From IMG/VR virus record IMGVR_UViG_3300020726_000009, positions 1-42,082 of that record: a DNA stretch of 42,082 nt; one strand, written 5' to 3'. Positions within the stretch are counted from its first letter, which is position 1, and every line of letters starts with the position of its first letter. The translations under genes and the position numbers were made by a program. Source of the DNA: a virus. This document shows positions 6,723 through 13,734 of this stretch, one piece after another. Under the pieces are notes generated by a model that saw only the letters and a list, made by a program, of their open reading frames with translations, did not search any database and was not told where the DNA came from.

Positions 6723-7010
6723 TTATGAAATATTTTTAGCTTTGTCATATTGTGAAATTAAAGTATTAACTTCTTCTTTAGACCTTATAACTAAATGAGT
6801 AAAGCCTAATTTGACCAAGGCCTTTTGCCACCACTTTTGCAATGGGCTTAACTTACCAGTAGCAGTCTTAGTCTCTACAAAAATAATGATTCTGATAGGC
6901 AATAACACCATGCGATCTGGTATACCTACTAATCCAACTAATTTGATACATAAGCCATCACGTTCTTTTACTTTTTTAATTAAGTATTGTTCTATATTGC
7001 TTTCGCGCAT
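6723..7010 (-). CDS. VRR-NUC domain nuclease
   Basis: This 95-aa protein is a stand-alone VRR-NUC nuclease of the PD-(D/E)xK superfamily. The motifs are an N-terminal Glu (E7 region), GIPDR (29-33), VETKTATGKLSPLQ (45-58) with the E-x-K pair and the following Gln, and a C-terminal VIRS strand. Phage versions of this size are common and often accompany SNF2 helicases; some act on branched DNA such as Holliday junctions. It starts within the last base of the polymerase stop (TAATG). Confidence 0.87.
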   Translation of the reverse strand: MRESNIEQYLIKKVKERDGLCIKLVGLVGIPDRMVLLPIRIIIFVETKTATGKLSPLQKWWQKALVKLGFTHLVIRSKEEVNTLISQYDKAKNIS

Positions 7011-8914
7011 TACTTTTTATAGCGAAGACTTTCTTCGCCTTCCGCTGCAAGAGGTAAACCTTTAGCCCAATCAGGTAGCTTACAAAGTTGATCTATGTAA
7101 TCGCCAATCGATCCAATGCCTTCTGGGAGCATTGATACTGCTTCATCATGGCAATGTAAGATAATTGGATAACCATTGTCTTCTGCAACAAGCATACCAT
7201 TACATAACAAATCTCTAGCAACGGATTGGCAAATGTTCTGAGTAATTAAGCCGCCGTATAAACCTTCTGGCACAGCTTTACCATTAAAGAAACCAGTAAA
7301 CTCTACCTTAGGTGTTCCCCAATCAGTTTGAACAATACGCGGTTCGTAAAAGCTTAGTGAACGTCCGGAAGGTAAGTCAATCTTTAAGAAGTTATCTTGC
7401 ACTCTAAATGTACATTTGCCTGATTGCACTACTTGATTTGTAGCAACAGCCTTAATCGCAGCAAGATCAACACGCTTCCAGTAATGAGCAATCTTCGGAA
7501 CTGATTCCCGGTAAAGCTCGATAATACGAGTTGCTTCTGATGCTGGAATTGAGACTCCAAAATCTTTACAGCGATCACGGAATCGTTTCGGTCCCATGGA
7601 ATACCCAGCTCCCAATATAACCTGCTTGCCGAAGAATCGCTTATGGCTATCAACTTCAGCAATGTCACAGTTATAGATTGAAGCAGCCATCTTTTTATAA
7701 ACGTCTTCGCCTTGTTCATACGCTTCCAATAAGAATGTTTCTTCGGCAAGCCATGCTAATACACGAGCTTCAATGCTTGAATAGTCTGCAATCAATAATC
7801 TATTACCTGGTGTTGATTTAATGAAGCCACGCATTGACTTACTAATAGCAGTTAGTGGTCTTGGGTATTGTTCTAGAAATGTTCCAGCGTTTGCTGTATC
7901 AAGAAGGTGCAATACGTTATCTTGCATAGCATCAGAATCTGCTTTGCCAAAGTTTTGAACTTGTACACCTTTAGCTCCGTATCTTCCAGTAGTAGCTGAA
8001 TGGTATAAGAACGATCCTTTAATTGTGCCATCTGAACAAACTAACTCAATCATTTTCTTATTCTTTTTAGTACCTACACGAGATGATTCATACCTAAGTT
8101 CAAGAAACTCTTTAACTTCGGCAGAAAGATCATCACGCTTAATAGCATCTTCTACAGTCTTTGCTTGTAGATTATCTAAGTGCAATCCATGTTCGGATAA
8201 CCAAAAAAGTACTTTCTCTCGTTGTGTAGCACGTACACCAGCTACTTTAAGGCTTTCATTTTCGAAATGCGATTCCAGATCAGCAATGATTTTAGCTGAC
8301 TTATGTAATAAAGGCACATCGACTGGAATACCACGATCATTAACAATCAAATCGTGTAAGAATATTTGTCGCTCCCAAGTAATCAATTCTGGAAGTTTTG
8401 TATCAAGCTCACGCGTTACATCAACGTCGTCGCCACAGTATTGTTTAAAAGCAATGTAATCATCTCTATGTTCTTTAATGTCACGCCTACCTGCTTTAGA
8501 AGGCTTACAGTATTTAGTAATCAAAGCTGAACCAGCTTTATTCTTTTGTTTCATTAGCTTTAAAGCTATAGCCATATCTTCTAATGAACCAGGTAATCCA
8601 AGTGCACGTCCCCGCGCTGCAGTACAGTTCCATTGCTTATCTTGAACAATAGGCCAAGATAATTTAGGACCGACATGATTCCATATCAATCTTTCAAATG
8701 GAGCATTGTGGGCAACAATAGTTGCTCCGTTTTCAATTGCATTAAATAATGATTCAAGAAGTGGATCAGACGGCTCAACTACTTGAACCGCCTGATCACC
8801 TATTGCAAAACCTACTAGAAGAATCTCAGTAGAAGGATCTTCAGCATATCGGTATGCTCCGACAGACTTTAGATCCTTTTCTGAGTATGTTTCAAAGTCA
8901 AGATAAATTCTCAC
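7010..8914 (-). CDS. Family A DNA polymerase with 3'-5' exonuclease
   Basis: This 634-aa replicative polymerase has exonuclease motifs DFET (6-9), AHNAPFE (68-74) and YCGDDVDVT (159-167), then polymerase motif A DYSSIEAR (377-384), motif B KRFFGKQVILGAGYSMG (425-441) and motif C HCHDE (587-591). There is no 5' nuclease domain, so it is shorter than Pol I (928 aa). All catalytic Asp residues I can identify are present. It overlaps the upstream 76-aa gene by 4 nt and the downstream nuclease by one base. Confidence 0.95.
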   Translation of the reverse strand: MRIYLDFETYSEKDLKSVGAYRYAEDPSTEILLVGFAIGDQAVQVVEPSDPLLESLFNAIENGATIVAHNAPFERLIWNHVGPKLSWPIVQDKQWNCTAARGRALGLPGSLEDMAIALKLMKQKNKAGSALITKYCKPSKAGRRDIKEHRDDYIAFKQYCGDDVDVTRELDTKLPELITWERQIFLHDLIVNDRGIPVDVPLLHKSAKIIADLESHFENESLKVAGVRATQREKVLFWLSEHGLHLDNLQAKTVEDAIKRDDLSAEVKEFLELRYESSRVGTKKNKKMIELVCSDGTIKGSFLYHSATTGRYGAKGVQVQNFGKADSDAMQDNVLHLLDTANAGTFLEQYPRPLTAISKSMRGFIKSTPGNRLLIADYSSIEARVLAWLAEETFLLEAYEQGEDVYKKMAASIYNCDIAEVDSHKRFFGKQVILGAGYSMGPKRFRDRCKDFGVSIPASEATRIIELYRESVPKIAHYWKRVDLAAIKAVATNQVVQSGKCTFRVQDNFLKIDLPSGRSLSFYEPRIVQTDWGTPKVEFTGFFNGKAVPEGLYGGLITQNICQSVARDLLCNGMLVAEDNGYPIILHCHDEAVSMLPEGIGSIGDYIDQLCKLPDWAKGLPLAAEGEESLRYKK

Positions 8915-9141
8915 CGAAGTTTCACCGATTTCACATTGCTAACAAACACAATCTCTACCTTCCCATTGTTAAGCAACGTTTTTAAAGCTACGGAAAATCC
9001 GGCGCTTGTATCAGTTGCTTCATAAGAAGGATCGACCCTATAGAAATGCCAAAGCTTTTGACGGCTTAAAACATTTCCTTCGGCTTTCTTTAGTTGTTTA
9101 ACAATCCATACAGCAAAATGCTTTTGGCGAGACTTATCCAC
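8911..9141 (-). CDS. Small protein, possibly winged-helix (76 aa)
   Basis: This basic protein has a helix-turn-helix-like pattern (KKAEGNVLSRQKLWHFYRVD) followed by beta-prone residues near the C-terminus (KVEIVFVSNVKSVKLR), which would suit a winged helix. The call is by feel rather than by clear motif. It lies between the ssDNA-binding protein (3-nt gap) and the polymerase (ATGA overlap), so a role in replication is likely from context only. Confidence 0.6.
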   Translation of the reverse strand: MDKSRQKHFAVWIVKQLKKAEGNVLSRQKLWHFYRVDPSYEATDTSAGFSVALKTLLNNGKVEIVFVSNVKSVKLR

Positions 9142-9144
9142 TTT

Positions 9145-9699
9145 TTATTCCTCTGAAAAGTCTTCCTCGGCTGATTTCCGTCCGCCCATTTTAGGCGCAC
9201 TATTGTCAGTGAGTTGGACATTGTTTAAATAAATGGTTACACCTTTCTTTGCAGAAACGTCATAACCAACAAAGCCAAGACTGAGTCTTCCTTTACAACC
9301 ACTCCATACTGCTTGTTGTGTAAGGATTGGTTCACGATCAGCATCAACAAGACCAGGCTTCTCTTTGTTTTTAGCTTCGATATACCAAGATCCAGGATAA
9401 GCAGGATTGCCTTCCTTATCAGTCTCAACATCACCGTCTTTAATTGGTGTGTAATACTTAGCGGGAACTTTATCCCCAAAGCGTTTTTCCAAAGCATCTT
9501 TAATGCAAGATTTCATTTGGTCCAACTTTTCAATTACCTTTGGATCTTTTTTGTCCATCAGTAAAGTGATTGAATAAAACGGTTCTTTCTCTGGGTTGTT
9601 CTTATCAACTTTTGGTTTGTCAAGAAACACCCATTGGAAAGTCCCAGTTGGACTAATCATGTTGGTTTTTAATACACGCTCTTCAGTTTTCGTACTCAT
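9145..9699 (-). CDS. Single-stranded DNA-binding protein (DUF2815-like)
   Basis: This 184-aa protein resembles the DUF2815 family, regarded as OB-fold ssDNA-binding proteins of phages. Landmarks are the N-terminal GTFQWVFLDKPK strand, ITLLMDKKD, the GSWYIEAKNKEKPGLVD block, and the C-terminal YLNNVQL strand. It ends in an acidic tail (EEDFSEE) like the partner-recruiting tails of SSB and T7 gp2.5. An AGGAGT site lies before the start. Its neighbours are polymerase and recombination-type nuclease genes. Confidence 0.85.
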   Translation of the reverse strand: MSTKTEERVLKTNMISPTGTFQWVFLDKPKVDKNNPEKEPFYSITLLMDKKDPKVIEKLDQMKSCIKDALEKRFGDKVPAKYYTPIKDGDVETDKEGNPAYPGSWYIEAKNKEKPGLVDADREPILTQQAVWSGCKGRLSLGFVGYDVSAKKGVTIYLNNVQLTDNSAPKMGGRKSAEEDFSEE

Positions 9700-9730
9700 A
9701 GTCGTAACTCCTAATAAAATTAAAAATATC

Positions 9731-10093
9731 CTAGGCTTTTTGAATAAGCTTCGGGTTTCCTGTAGTACTACCTACATATTCGCTAAAACTTTCAGCGAAT
9801 TCTTTTTTGCCAATTAGCTTTTCTGTTTGTGCAACAGATAACAAACTGCGTGGCATAAAATCTTCAATATCTTTTCCAAGTTGAGCTAGTCTACCTATGA
9901 CTCCGCTTTCCTCTGTCCAGATACGTGATGGACGAGTAGTACCTAGTTCAAAACCTGGTACTTCTGTTCCTTCTTGTGCGATTGATAATGCGTAGTCTTC
10001 TACTGCACTGATCCAAGCTTTAAGATCAGGAATAGCTTTTAAGACTTTGGCTAACTGGTCAACAGTTAAATTCTTTGGCTCAATATTTCTCAT
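9731..10093 (-). CDS. C-terminal part of a split DUF2800-type nuclease
   Basis: This 120-aa protein matches the usual C-terminal half of DUF2800 proteins: LTVDQLAKVLKAIPDLKAW, an ALSIAQEGTEVPGFELGTTR block and a TEKLIGKKEF motif. In many phages these follow the nuclease domain in one chain. Here they form a separate gene whose ATG overlaps the stop of the N-terminal part by 4 nt (ATGA). The two products probably associate. Confidence 0.75.
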   Translation of the reverse strand: MRNIEPKNLTVDQLAKVLKAIPDLKAWISAVEDYALSIAQEGTEVPGFELGTTRPSRIWTEESGVIGRLAQLGKDIEDFMPRSLLSVAQTEKLIGKKEFAESFSEYVGSTTGNPKLIQKA

Positions 10094-10851
10094 GCTTCCT
10101 CCAAGAAGTCATTACGAAGATTCAATTCTATCTTTTCTAAAGCATAGTCCGCACGTACTTCGCATAGGGCTTCTGCTTTACACCATTTGCAATGGTCTCC
10201 AGCTTTGCGTGGACCTCCGATAAGGTTAGTCACAATAGCTGTTGTTGCGCGTTCTTCAAAAGCATTAAGGTCTTTATCGCTTACTAACCATTCACGTACT
10301 GGACCATCACGATGTACTCCTCCTGGTTGGATGATTACCAAACGATATAAAGGTTTCTTACCTAAATGTTTACGTGAAGCAATTGCATAGTTTAAGAGTT
10401 GTGTATTACCTTCAACTTCTACTGGTTGATTACCAGTCTTAAGATCTGCAATCATCAATTCTTTAGCACTGATACCTAAACCATCGATTGTGCCTCCACT
10501 AACTTCTAACCATGGAAAGTAGACTTCAGGAAAGATTTGAGTGGTAGATACTAACACTTTATAGCTATTGAAATAATCAATAGCATAACTAACCCAGTTT
10601 ACTAACTCGTCGTCAGTTGATAACGCATCAGGTACTTTGTTCTCAATCAAGCAACGTTCAAGCAATGTATGAGCTGCTGTACCACGTTGTGCAGCGCGTC
10701 CAGACTTAGTTGCTGGTAAGTCTTTAGTTGCATGATAGTAGCCTTGACAGTTAAGCCATTTGTCACTTGATGATGGAGAAAAGATTGCATGTTCAGGACG
10801 CCCTTCTTCAAGCTTCTTGAACAACTTCGGATAGTTGATTACTCTAGGCAT
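10090..10851 (-). CDS. PD-(D/E)xK exonuclease, N-terminal part of split DUF2800
   Basis: This 253-aa Cas4/RecB-type nuclease has RGTAAHTLLE (His61, Glu65), Asp123 in GGTIDGLG, DLKTG (136-140) and a following QLLNYA. Cys35 together with Cys221, Cys224 and Cys230 (CKWCKAEALC) gives the one-plus-three cysteine pattern of AddB/Cas4 4Fe-4S clusters. It is the first gene after the leftward promoter at 10872-10893 with AAAGGAAA upstream of the start. Likely role: 5' end resection for recombination-dependent replication. Confidence 0.82.
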   Translation of the reverse strand: MPRVINYPKLFKKLEEGRPEHAIFSPSSSDKWLNCQGYYHATKDLPATKSGRAAQRGTAAHTLLERCLIENKVPDALSTDDELVNWVSYAIDYFNSYKVLVSTTQIFPEVYFPWLEVSGGTIDGLGISAKELMIADLKTGNQPVEVEGNTQLLNYAIASRKHLGKKPLYRLVIIQPGGVHRDGPVREWLVSDKDLNAFEERATTAIVTNLIGGPRKAGDHCKWCKAEALCEVRADYALEKIELNLRNDFLEEA

Positions 10852-10871
10852 TTTGATTTTCCTTTTTAAAA

Positions 10872-10893
10872 ATACATGTGTAGTATATCACAA
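10872..10893 (-). promoter_or_regulatory. Extended -10 promoter, copy 3 (main leftward promoter)
   Basis: Minus-strand reading is TTGTGATATACT followed by ACACATGTAT. TGATATACT is an extended -10, identical to copy 2. It lies 21 nt or more upstream of the nuclease start and would drive the whole replication operon. Its upstream edge overlaps the palindrome at 10889-10903, so a bound protein could block it. Confidence 0.7.
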
Positions 10894-10903
10894 ATATTTT
10901 GTG
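10889..10903. promoter_or_regulatory. Operator-like palindrome between divergent promoters
   Basis: CACAAATATTTTGTG is a perfect inverted repeat: six-base arms CACAAA/TTTGTG around TAT. It touches the TG of the leftward extended -10 and lies just upstream of the candidate rightward -10 at 10912. This is a natural place for a regulator to control both directions. The protein that would bind is unknown. Confidence 0.5.
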
Positions 10904-10911
10904 TACTATTT

Positions 10912-10917
10912 TATAAT
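10912..10917 (+). promoter_or_regulatory. Candidate rightward -10 box (TATAAT)
   Basis: A perfect TATAAT lies in the divergent gap, pointing toward the structured RNA and the primase-helicase. No -35 matching TTGACA is seen 16-18 nt upstream, so either an activator or a second -10 (TAGAAT at 10946-10951) may be used. The expected start would be near 10924. Confidence 0.4.
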
Positions 10918-10923
10918 GTGAAA

Positions 10924-11147
10924 AAGATTTAGGTATTTTCTGAGATAGAATAGACAAACTCTTGGAGGAGTTTATGTTATTAAGTCTCCCGTCCGACAAC
11001 ATGTATCACGTGTGCATGTTTGTTCCTCCAACTTCTACAATACCTTTATTGGTGCTAGAGGGGACGGGAGACCTAATAATTAAGGATCAAAAACCATGTG
11101 TTTACACAGCGAAAAAGCTCATAAGTTTGGCGTTTATGAGCTTTTTC
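10924..11147 (+). ncRNA. Candidate structured phage RNA or regulatory leader
   Basis: This stretch has far more pairing than its surroundings. A long outer stem joins TTATTA-a-GTCTCCCGTCC (10977-10994) to GGACGGGAGAC-c-TAATAA (11062-11079), 17 pairs with one mismatch. Inside are hairpins ACAACATG/CATGTTTGT (10996-11003/11015-11023) and CAATA/TATTG (11038-11042/11047-11051), with CCTC/GAGG around the second. Upstream is hairpin AAACTC/GAGTTT (10956-10961/10968-10973). TTGGAGG (10962-10968) can also pair with CCTCCAA (11025-11031), and AGGTATT (10931-10937) with AATACCT (11039-11045), giving a pseudoknot or switch. It ends in a terminator hairpin. The 5' end is inferred. Confidence 0.5.
11111..11147 (+). 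terminator. Intrinsic terminator/attenuator hairpin before the primase-helicase gene
   Basis: GAAAAAGCTCATAA (11111-11124) and TTATGAGCTTTTTC (11134-11147) are perfectly complementary, 14 pairs around a 9-nt loop. The right arm ends in a T run on the plus strand and the left arm in an A run, so it could stop both strands. It sits 32 nt before the primase-helicase start, as expected for an attenuator or for the end of a separate small RNA. Confidence 0.7.
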
Positions 11148-11179
11148 TATCTCAACCTGCTGTTCAAAGAAAGTAGAAG

Positions 11180-13027
11180 ATGGGTAATTATACACCTAAA
11201 AAGGTAGAGTTAGACCCCAAGATTTTAGACCAATCAAGGTGGATACCTTGGTTCCTAGAAGGGGATAAAAAGAAACCTGCAGTTGAATGGAGTGATTACA
11301 ACAATCGCAAACCATTTTCAGACATCAAAGGCAATGTAGGTATCATCTTTGATAAGTCCATAGATTTGTTAGCAGGGTTAGACTTAGATGATTGCATAGA
11401 TGATGAAGGTAAGTACAATGAGCAAGCAACAACTGCTTTATCATTGTTTCAGGGCAAAGCATACATAGAGCGTAGCATTAGTGGTCATGGATTGCACTTT
11501 ATATTCTATGCAGATCTTGGCATTAGCTTTAATGCTAAGCCTATAGAATACTATGAGCAAGGCAGGTATTTCACTTTTAGTGGGGATACAGCTCCAGGAT
11601 CTACTTCAACGCCTCAATATTGTGGTAAAGAGATTAGGGTCTTTGTTCAACAATATGCTCCTCATAAACTTAGCCCTAAAGTCAAAGCAGATAAACATGG
11701 GGAAATTAGTTTAGTATCCCCAACAAAGGTTAAAGAAGCCCTTACTAATATTGACCCCGATTGCAATAGAGGAGATTGGTTCACAGCGGCATGTGCATTG
11801 CACTATGAGTTTGAAGGTAATGAAAAAGGCTTTGAACTCTTTCATGAATGGTCTATGCAGGCTAAAGCTAAGTATGAAGGTGAAGCAGATTGCCGCAGGG
11901 TATGGGAGTCTTTAGGAGACTATGCAGGAGCACCTATCACTATAGGGTCTTTGTTTGAATTAGCTAAGAATAAAGAGTTTAGCCCAGTTTATGAAGATAC
12001 CGTAATATCGGATAACATTTCTATAAGCAAGAATAAGCCTAAATGGCTTACGCTAAGTGATTTAGACCAAAAGCTTGGCCCTATTGAATGGATGATTCAG
12101 GATTACTTTGAAGCTAAAACCATTTCAATTATTTGGGGCGACACTATGGCTTTCAAGTCATTCATAGCTTTAGAGGTGTGTTTCTGCGTGGCAGCGGGCA
12201 TATCATGGCACGGTCAAGAGGTTAATCAGGGCACAGTACTTTATGTGTGTGGCGAAGGTTCTAATGGTATAGCAAGACGTATTGCTGGCCTAAAGCATAA
12301 GTATGGCATTACAGAACATGTTCCTTTGTATGTATCTTCTGGTAGTAGAGACATTATTGAAGTAGATGCTATTAAAGAAGTAATTAGTTTTGGCAGAAGC
12401 CTAGAGACTAAGATTAGCTTAGTCATGATTGATACAGTTAACCGCAACTTTAGTGGGGAAGAGAATTCTTCTAAAGACGTAGCTAAAGCATATAAGCACT
12501 TAGATCAAATTAAAGAAGCTTTTGATTGCTCTATTGCTATGGTACACCATACTGGGAAAAGTGGAACGATCATTAGGGGTTCAGCGGCTTGGGTTCAGAA
12601 CGTTGATGCTTCTTATGAAGTTAAAAGAACTGGAACAACCTTCTTTACTACTTTCTTGCCTTTAAAAATGAAAGATGCAGCTGTTGGACATGAGCTTTAC
12701 TTCCAATTAAAAGAGGTTCATTTAAGAAGGACTTATACCAACCAATTGTCGACGAGTTTGTCGACGTTTTCAACACTTGTGACGGAGAAAGTGGACGAAA
12801 TTAGCGTCGACAATCAACGTAGAGAAGCTACTGGGGCAACGATCAATATTTTGAAATGCTTAGAAGAAAAAGGCGTGGCTACAACCACTAAAGAAATACA
12901 GCAATACTTTGAAGATAACGGCTATGCCATTGATTCTCTTAGAACTTCTTTAGGAAGAATGACTAAGAAAGGCGAAATCTTAAGAGTGAAGCAAGGGCTA
13001 TATGAACTGCCACCACTTACTAAATAA
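11180..13027 (+). CDS. Primase-helicase (AEP prim-pol + RepA-like helicase)
   Basis: This 615-aa multidomain protein has an archaeo-eukaryotic primase domain at 1-160, with catalytic GLDLDD (66-71), SGHGLH (101-106) and GRYFTFSGD (128-136). A PriCT-like helical domain follows at about 180-250 (DWFTAACALHYEF, CRRVWESL). The RepA/AAA-type helicase (about 300-515) has a Walker A variant GDTMAFKSF (320-328), Walker B LVMIDT (414-419) and HHTGKSG (456-462). A C-terminal winged helix (550-612) could bind origin DNA. It is the only gene of the early set on the plus strand. The linker at 520-547 is encoded by the first GTCGAC repeats. Confidence 0.9.
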   Translation: MGNYTPKKVELDPKILDQSRWIPWFLEGDKKKPAVEWSDYNNRKPFSDIKGNVGIIFDKSIDLLAGLDLDDCIDDEGKYNEQATTALSLFQGKAYIERSISGHGLHFIFYADLGISFNAKPIEYYEQGRYFTFSGDTAPGSTSTPQYCGKEIRVFVQQYAPHKLSPKVKADKHGEISLVSPTKVKEALTNIDPDCNRGDWFTAACALHYEFEGNEKGFELFHEWSMQAKAKYEGEADCRRVWESLGDYAGAPITIGSLFELAKNKEFSPVYEDTVISDNISISKNKPKWLTLSDLDQKLGPIEWMIQDYFEAKTISIIWGDTMAFKSFIALEVCFCVAAGISWHGQEVNQGTVLYVCGEGSNGIARRIAGLKHKYGITEHVPLYVSSGSRDIIEVDAIKEVISFGRSLETKISLVMIDTVNRNFSGEENSSKDVAKAYKHLDQIKEAFDCSIAMVHHTGKSGTIIRGSAAWVQNVDASYEVKRTGTTFFTTFLPLKMKDAAVGHELYFQLKEVHLRRTYTNQLSTSLSTFSTLVTEKVDEISVDNQRREATGATINILKCLEEKGVATTTKEIQQYFEDNGYAIDSLRTSLGRMTKKGEILRVKQGLYELPPLTK

Positions 13028-13144
13028 TATGATTGTCGACGTCGACAATCCACGTTTTGCAGCGTCTACAAATACCCATAATTGTCGAGATTGTCGACGC
13101 TGCTCTCTATCTTTAGATAGAGAGCGTCGACAATCGTCTACAAT
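12746..13144. repeat. GTCGAC-centred repeat cluster, candidate replication origin
   Basis: Seven GTCGAC cores occur here: 12748, 12760, 12806, 13035, 13041, 13093 and 13126. Most are part of a nonamer TTGTCGACG or its complement CGTCGACAA. Near-copies are at 13063-13071 and 13135-13143 (CGTCTACAA) and 13082-13090 (TTGTCGAGA). 13031-13050 is a perfect 20-bp palindrome, GATTGTCGACGTCGACAATC. The cluster starts inside the 3' part of the primase-helicase gene and fills the gap after it, as initiator-bound iterons often do. Confidence 0.65.
13081..13144. repeat. Large imperfect palindrome (hairpin/cruciform) in the repeat cluster
   Basis: The centre is GCTCTCTATCT (13102-13112), a TT turn, and AGATAGAGAGC (13115-13125), an 11-bp perfect stem. 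After a 3-nt bulge (13099-13101) the stem continues with ATTGTCGAC (13090-13098) pairing with GTCGACAAT (13126-13134). Outside lie the near-complementary ATTGTCGAG and CGTCTACAAT. No T run follows, so it is not a standard terminator. Possible roles are an origin hairpin, a recombination site or a regulator site. Confidence 0.6.
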
Positions 13145-13161
13145 GGGCTGAGAGATAAAGG

Positions 13162-13290
13162 ATGAAAAAGAACTTAAAAAAGATTGGTTGTGGTATGATT
13201 TCTGCAATCGTTCTTGGTTATCCTTTACCCAAGAAGCTGGATAAACGTAACCAGCACCCAAAAAGGAAATTGGATGAGCAAAAGGTTTGA
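13162..13290 (+). CDS. Possible small basic protein (42 aa)
   Basis: This short frame begins MKKNLKKIGCGMISAIVLGY and ends in a strongly basic tail (KKLDKRNQHPKRK). AAAGG lies too close to the ATG for a good ribosome-binding site. Its 3' end overlaps the start of the next gene by 17 nt. A basic start plus a short hydrophobic segment could be a weak membrane anchor. It may also be chance. Confidence 0.3.
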   Translation: MKKNLKKIGCGMISAIVLGYPLPKKLDKRNQHPKRKLDEQKV

Positions 13291-13693
13291 TGACCCTGAG
13301 TTCGAGGAGCTTTGCATAAACTTCTGGGAGTATGTAAGAGCACATCGATACTTTAGTCCTAGATTGCCTCCTGCTTTTTCTTTTGTGCTTGAATCTGGTT
13401 CGGGTAATGCAGATGTGGATTACCCATTGAATCCTTATTTTCCTGCATTTATTACAGTAATAGACCATTTGGAAGAATTAGAGAGGATTGCTTTCTATTC
13501 TGTGTATATATGTTCCTTTTATAGGCATGGTAAGAAGCTACCTATTAAGTCTATAGCTAGCGAAATGGGAATCAATAAGGCTAACTTCTATAAGAAAGCT
13601 AACAACGTGGCTAGGAAGTCCTGGCGTAAGACAAAAGACCTTTCTATATTGAGTAGAAAGATGGTTAAACAAGAAGATATCATAATAGATTAA
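13274..13693 (+). CDS. Putative late-gene transcription regulator with C-terminal HTH
   Basis: This 139-aa protein starts at ATG 13274 behind AAAAGGAAA. The N-terminal two thirds are rich in aromatic residues with no motif I recognise. Residues about 87-118 (KLPIKSIASEMGINKANFYKKANNVARKSW split here into KLPIKSIASEMG and INKANFYKKA) look like a helix-turn-helix of the sigma region 4 or Q/ArpU type, and the tail is basic. Its position, last before the terminase genes and just upstream of a promoter and palindrome, is that of a late activator or antiterminator. Function is inferred from fold and place only. Confidence 0.6.
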   Translation: MSKRFDDPEFEELCINFWEYVRAHRYFSPRLPPAFSFVLESGSGNADVDYPLNPYFPAFITVIDHLEELERIAFYSVYICSFYRHGKKLPIKSIASEMGINKANFYKKANNVARKSWRKTKDLSILSRKMVKQEDIIID

Positions 13694-13696
13694 AAT

Positions 13697-13715
13697 GTAT
13701 CCCAAACTGGGATAC
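13697..13715. promoter_or_regulatory. Operator-like palindrome before the late promoter
   Basis: GTATCCCAAACTGGGATAC is a perfect inverted repeat with 8-base arms and an AAC centre. A further half-site, GAGATAC, lies at about 13725-13730. It starts 3 nt after the HTH gene stop and ends 20 nt before the candidate late -35. There is no T run directly after it, so an operator is more likely than a terminator. Confidence 0.55.
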
Positions 13716-13734
13716 GAAATAGTGAGATACTTTT

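Noticed and set aside
10852-11179. tRNA gene in the divergent gap
   Set aside because: The pairing does not form a cloverleaf, and no T-loop GTTCnAnnC with a matching acceptor stem is present.
10974-11207. Open frame of 77 aa with GGAGGAG upstream
   Set aside because: Spacing to ATG is only 3-4 nt, and the frame runs through the long stem and a terminator hairpin and overlaps the primase-helicase start. Its composition does not look like a typical protein. Structured RNA explains the region better, though a leader peptide is not excluded.
13031-13050. Perfect palindrome as a protelomerase (linear hairpin end) site
   Set aside because: It is only 20 bp, made of two overlapping copies of the local repeat, and no protelomerase gene is seen.
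13697-13715. Palindrome as terminator of the HTH gene
   Set aside because: The nearest T run is about 15 nt after the stem, too far for an intrinsic terminator.
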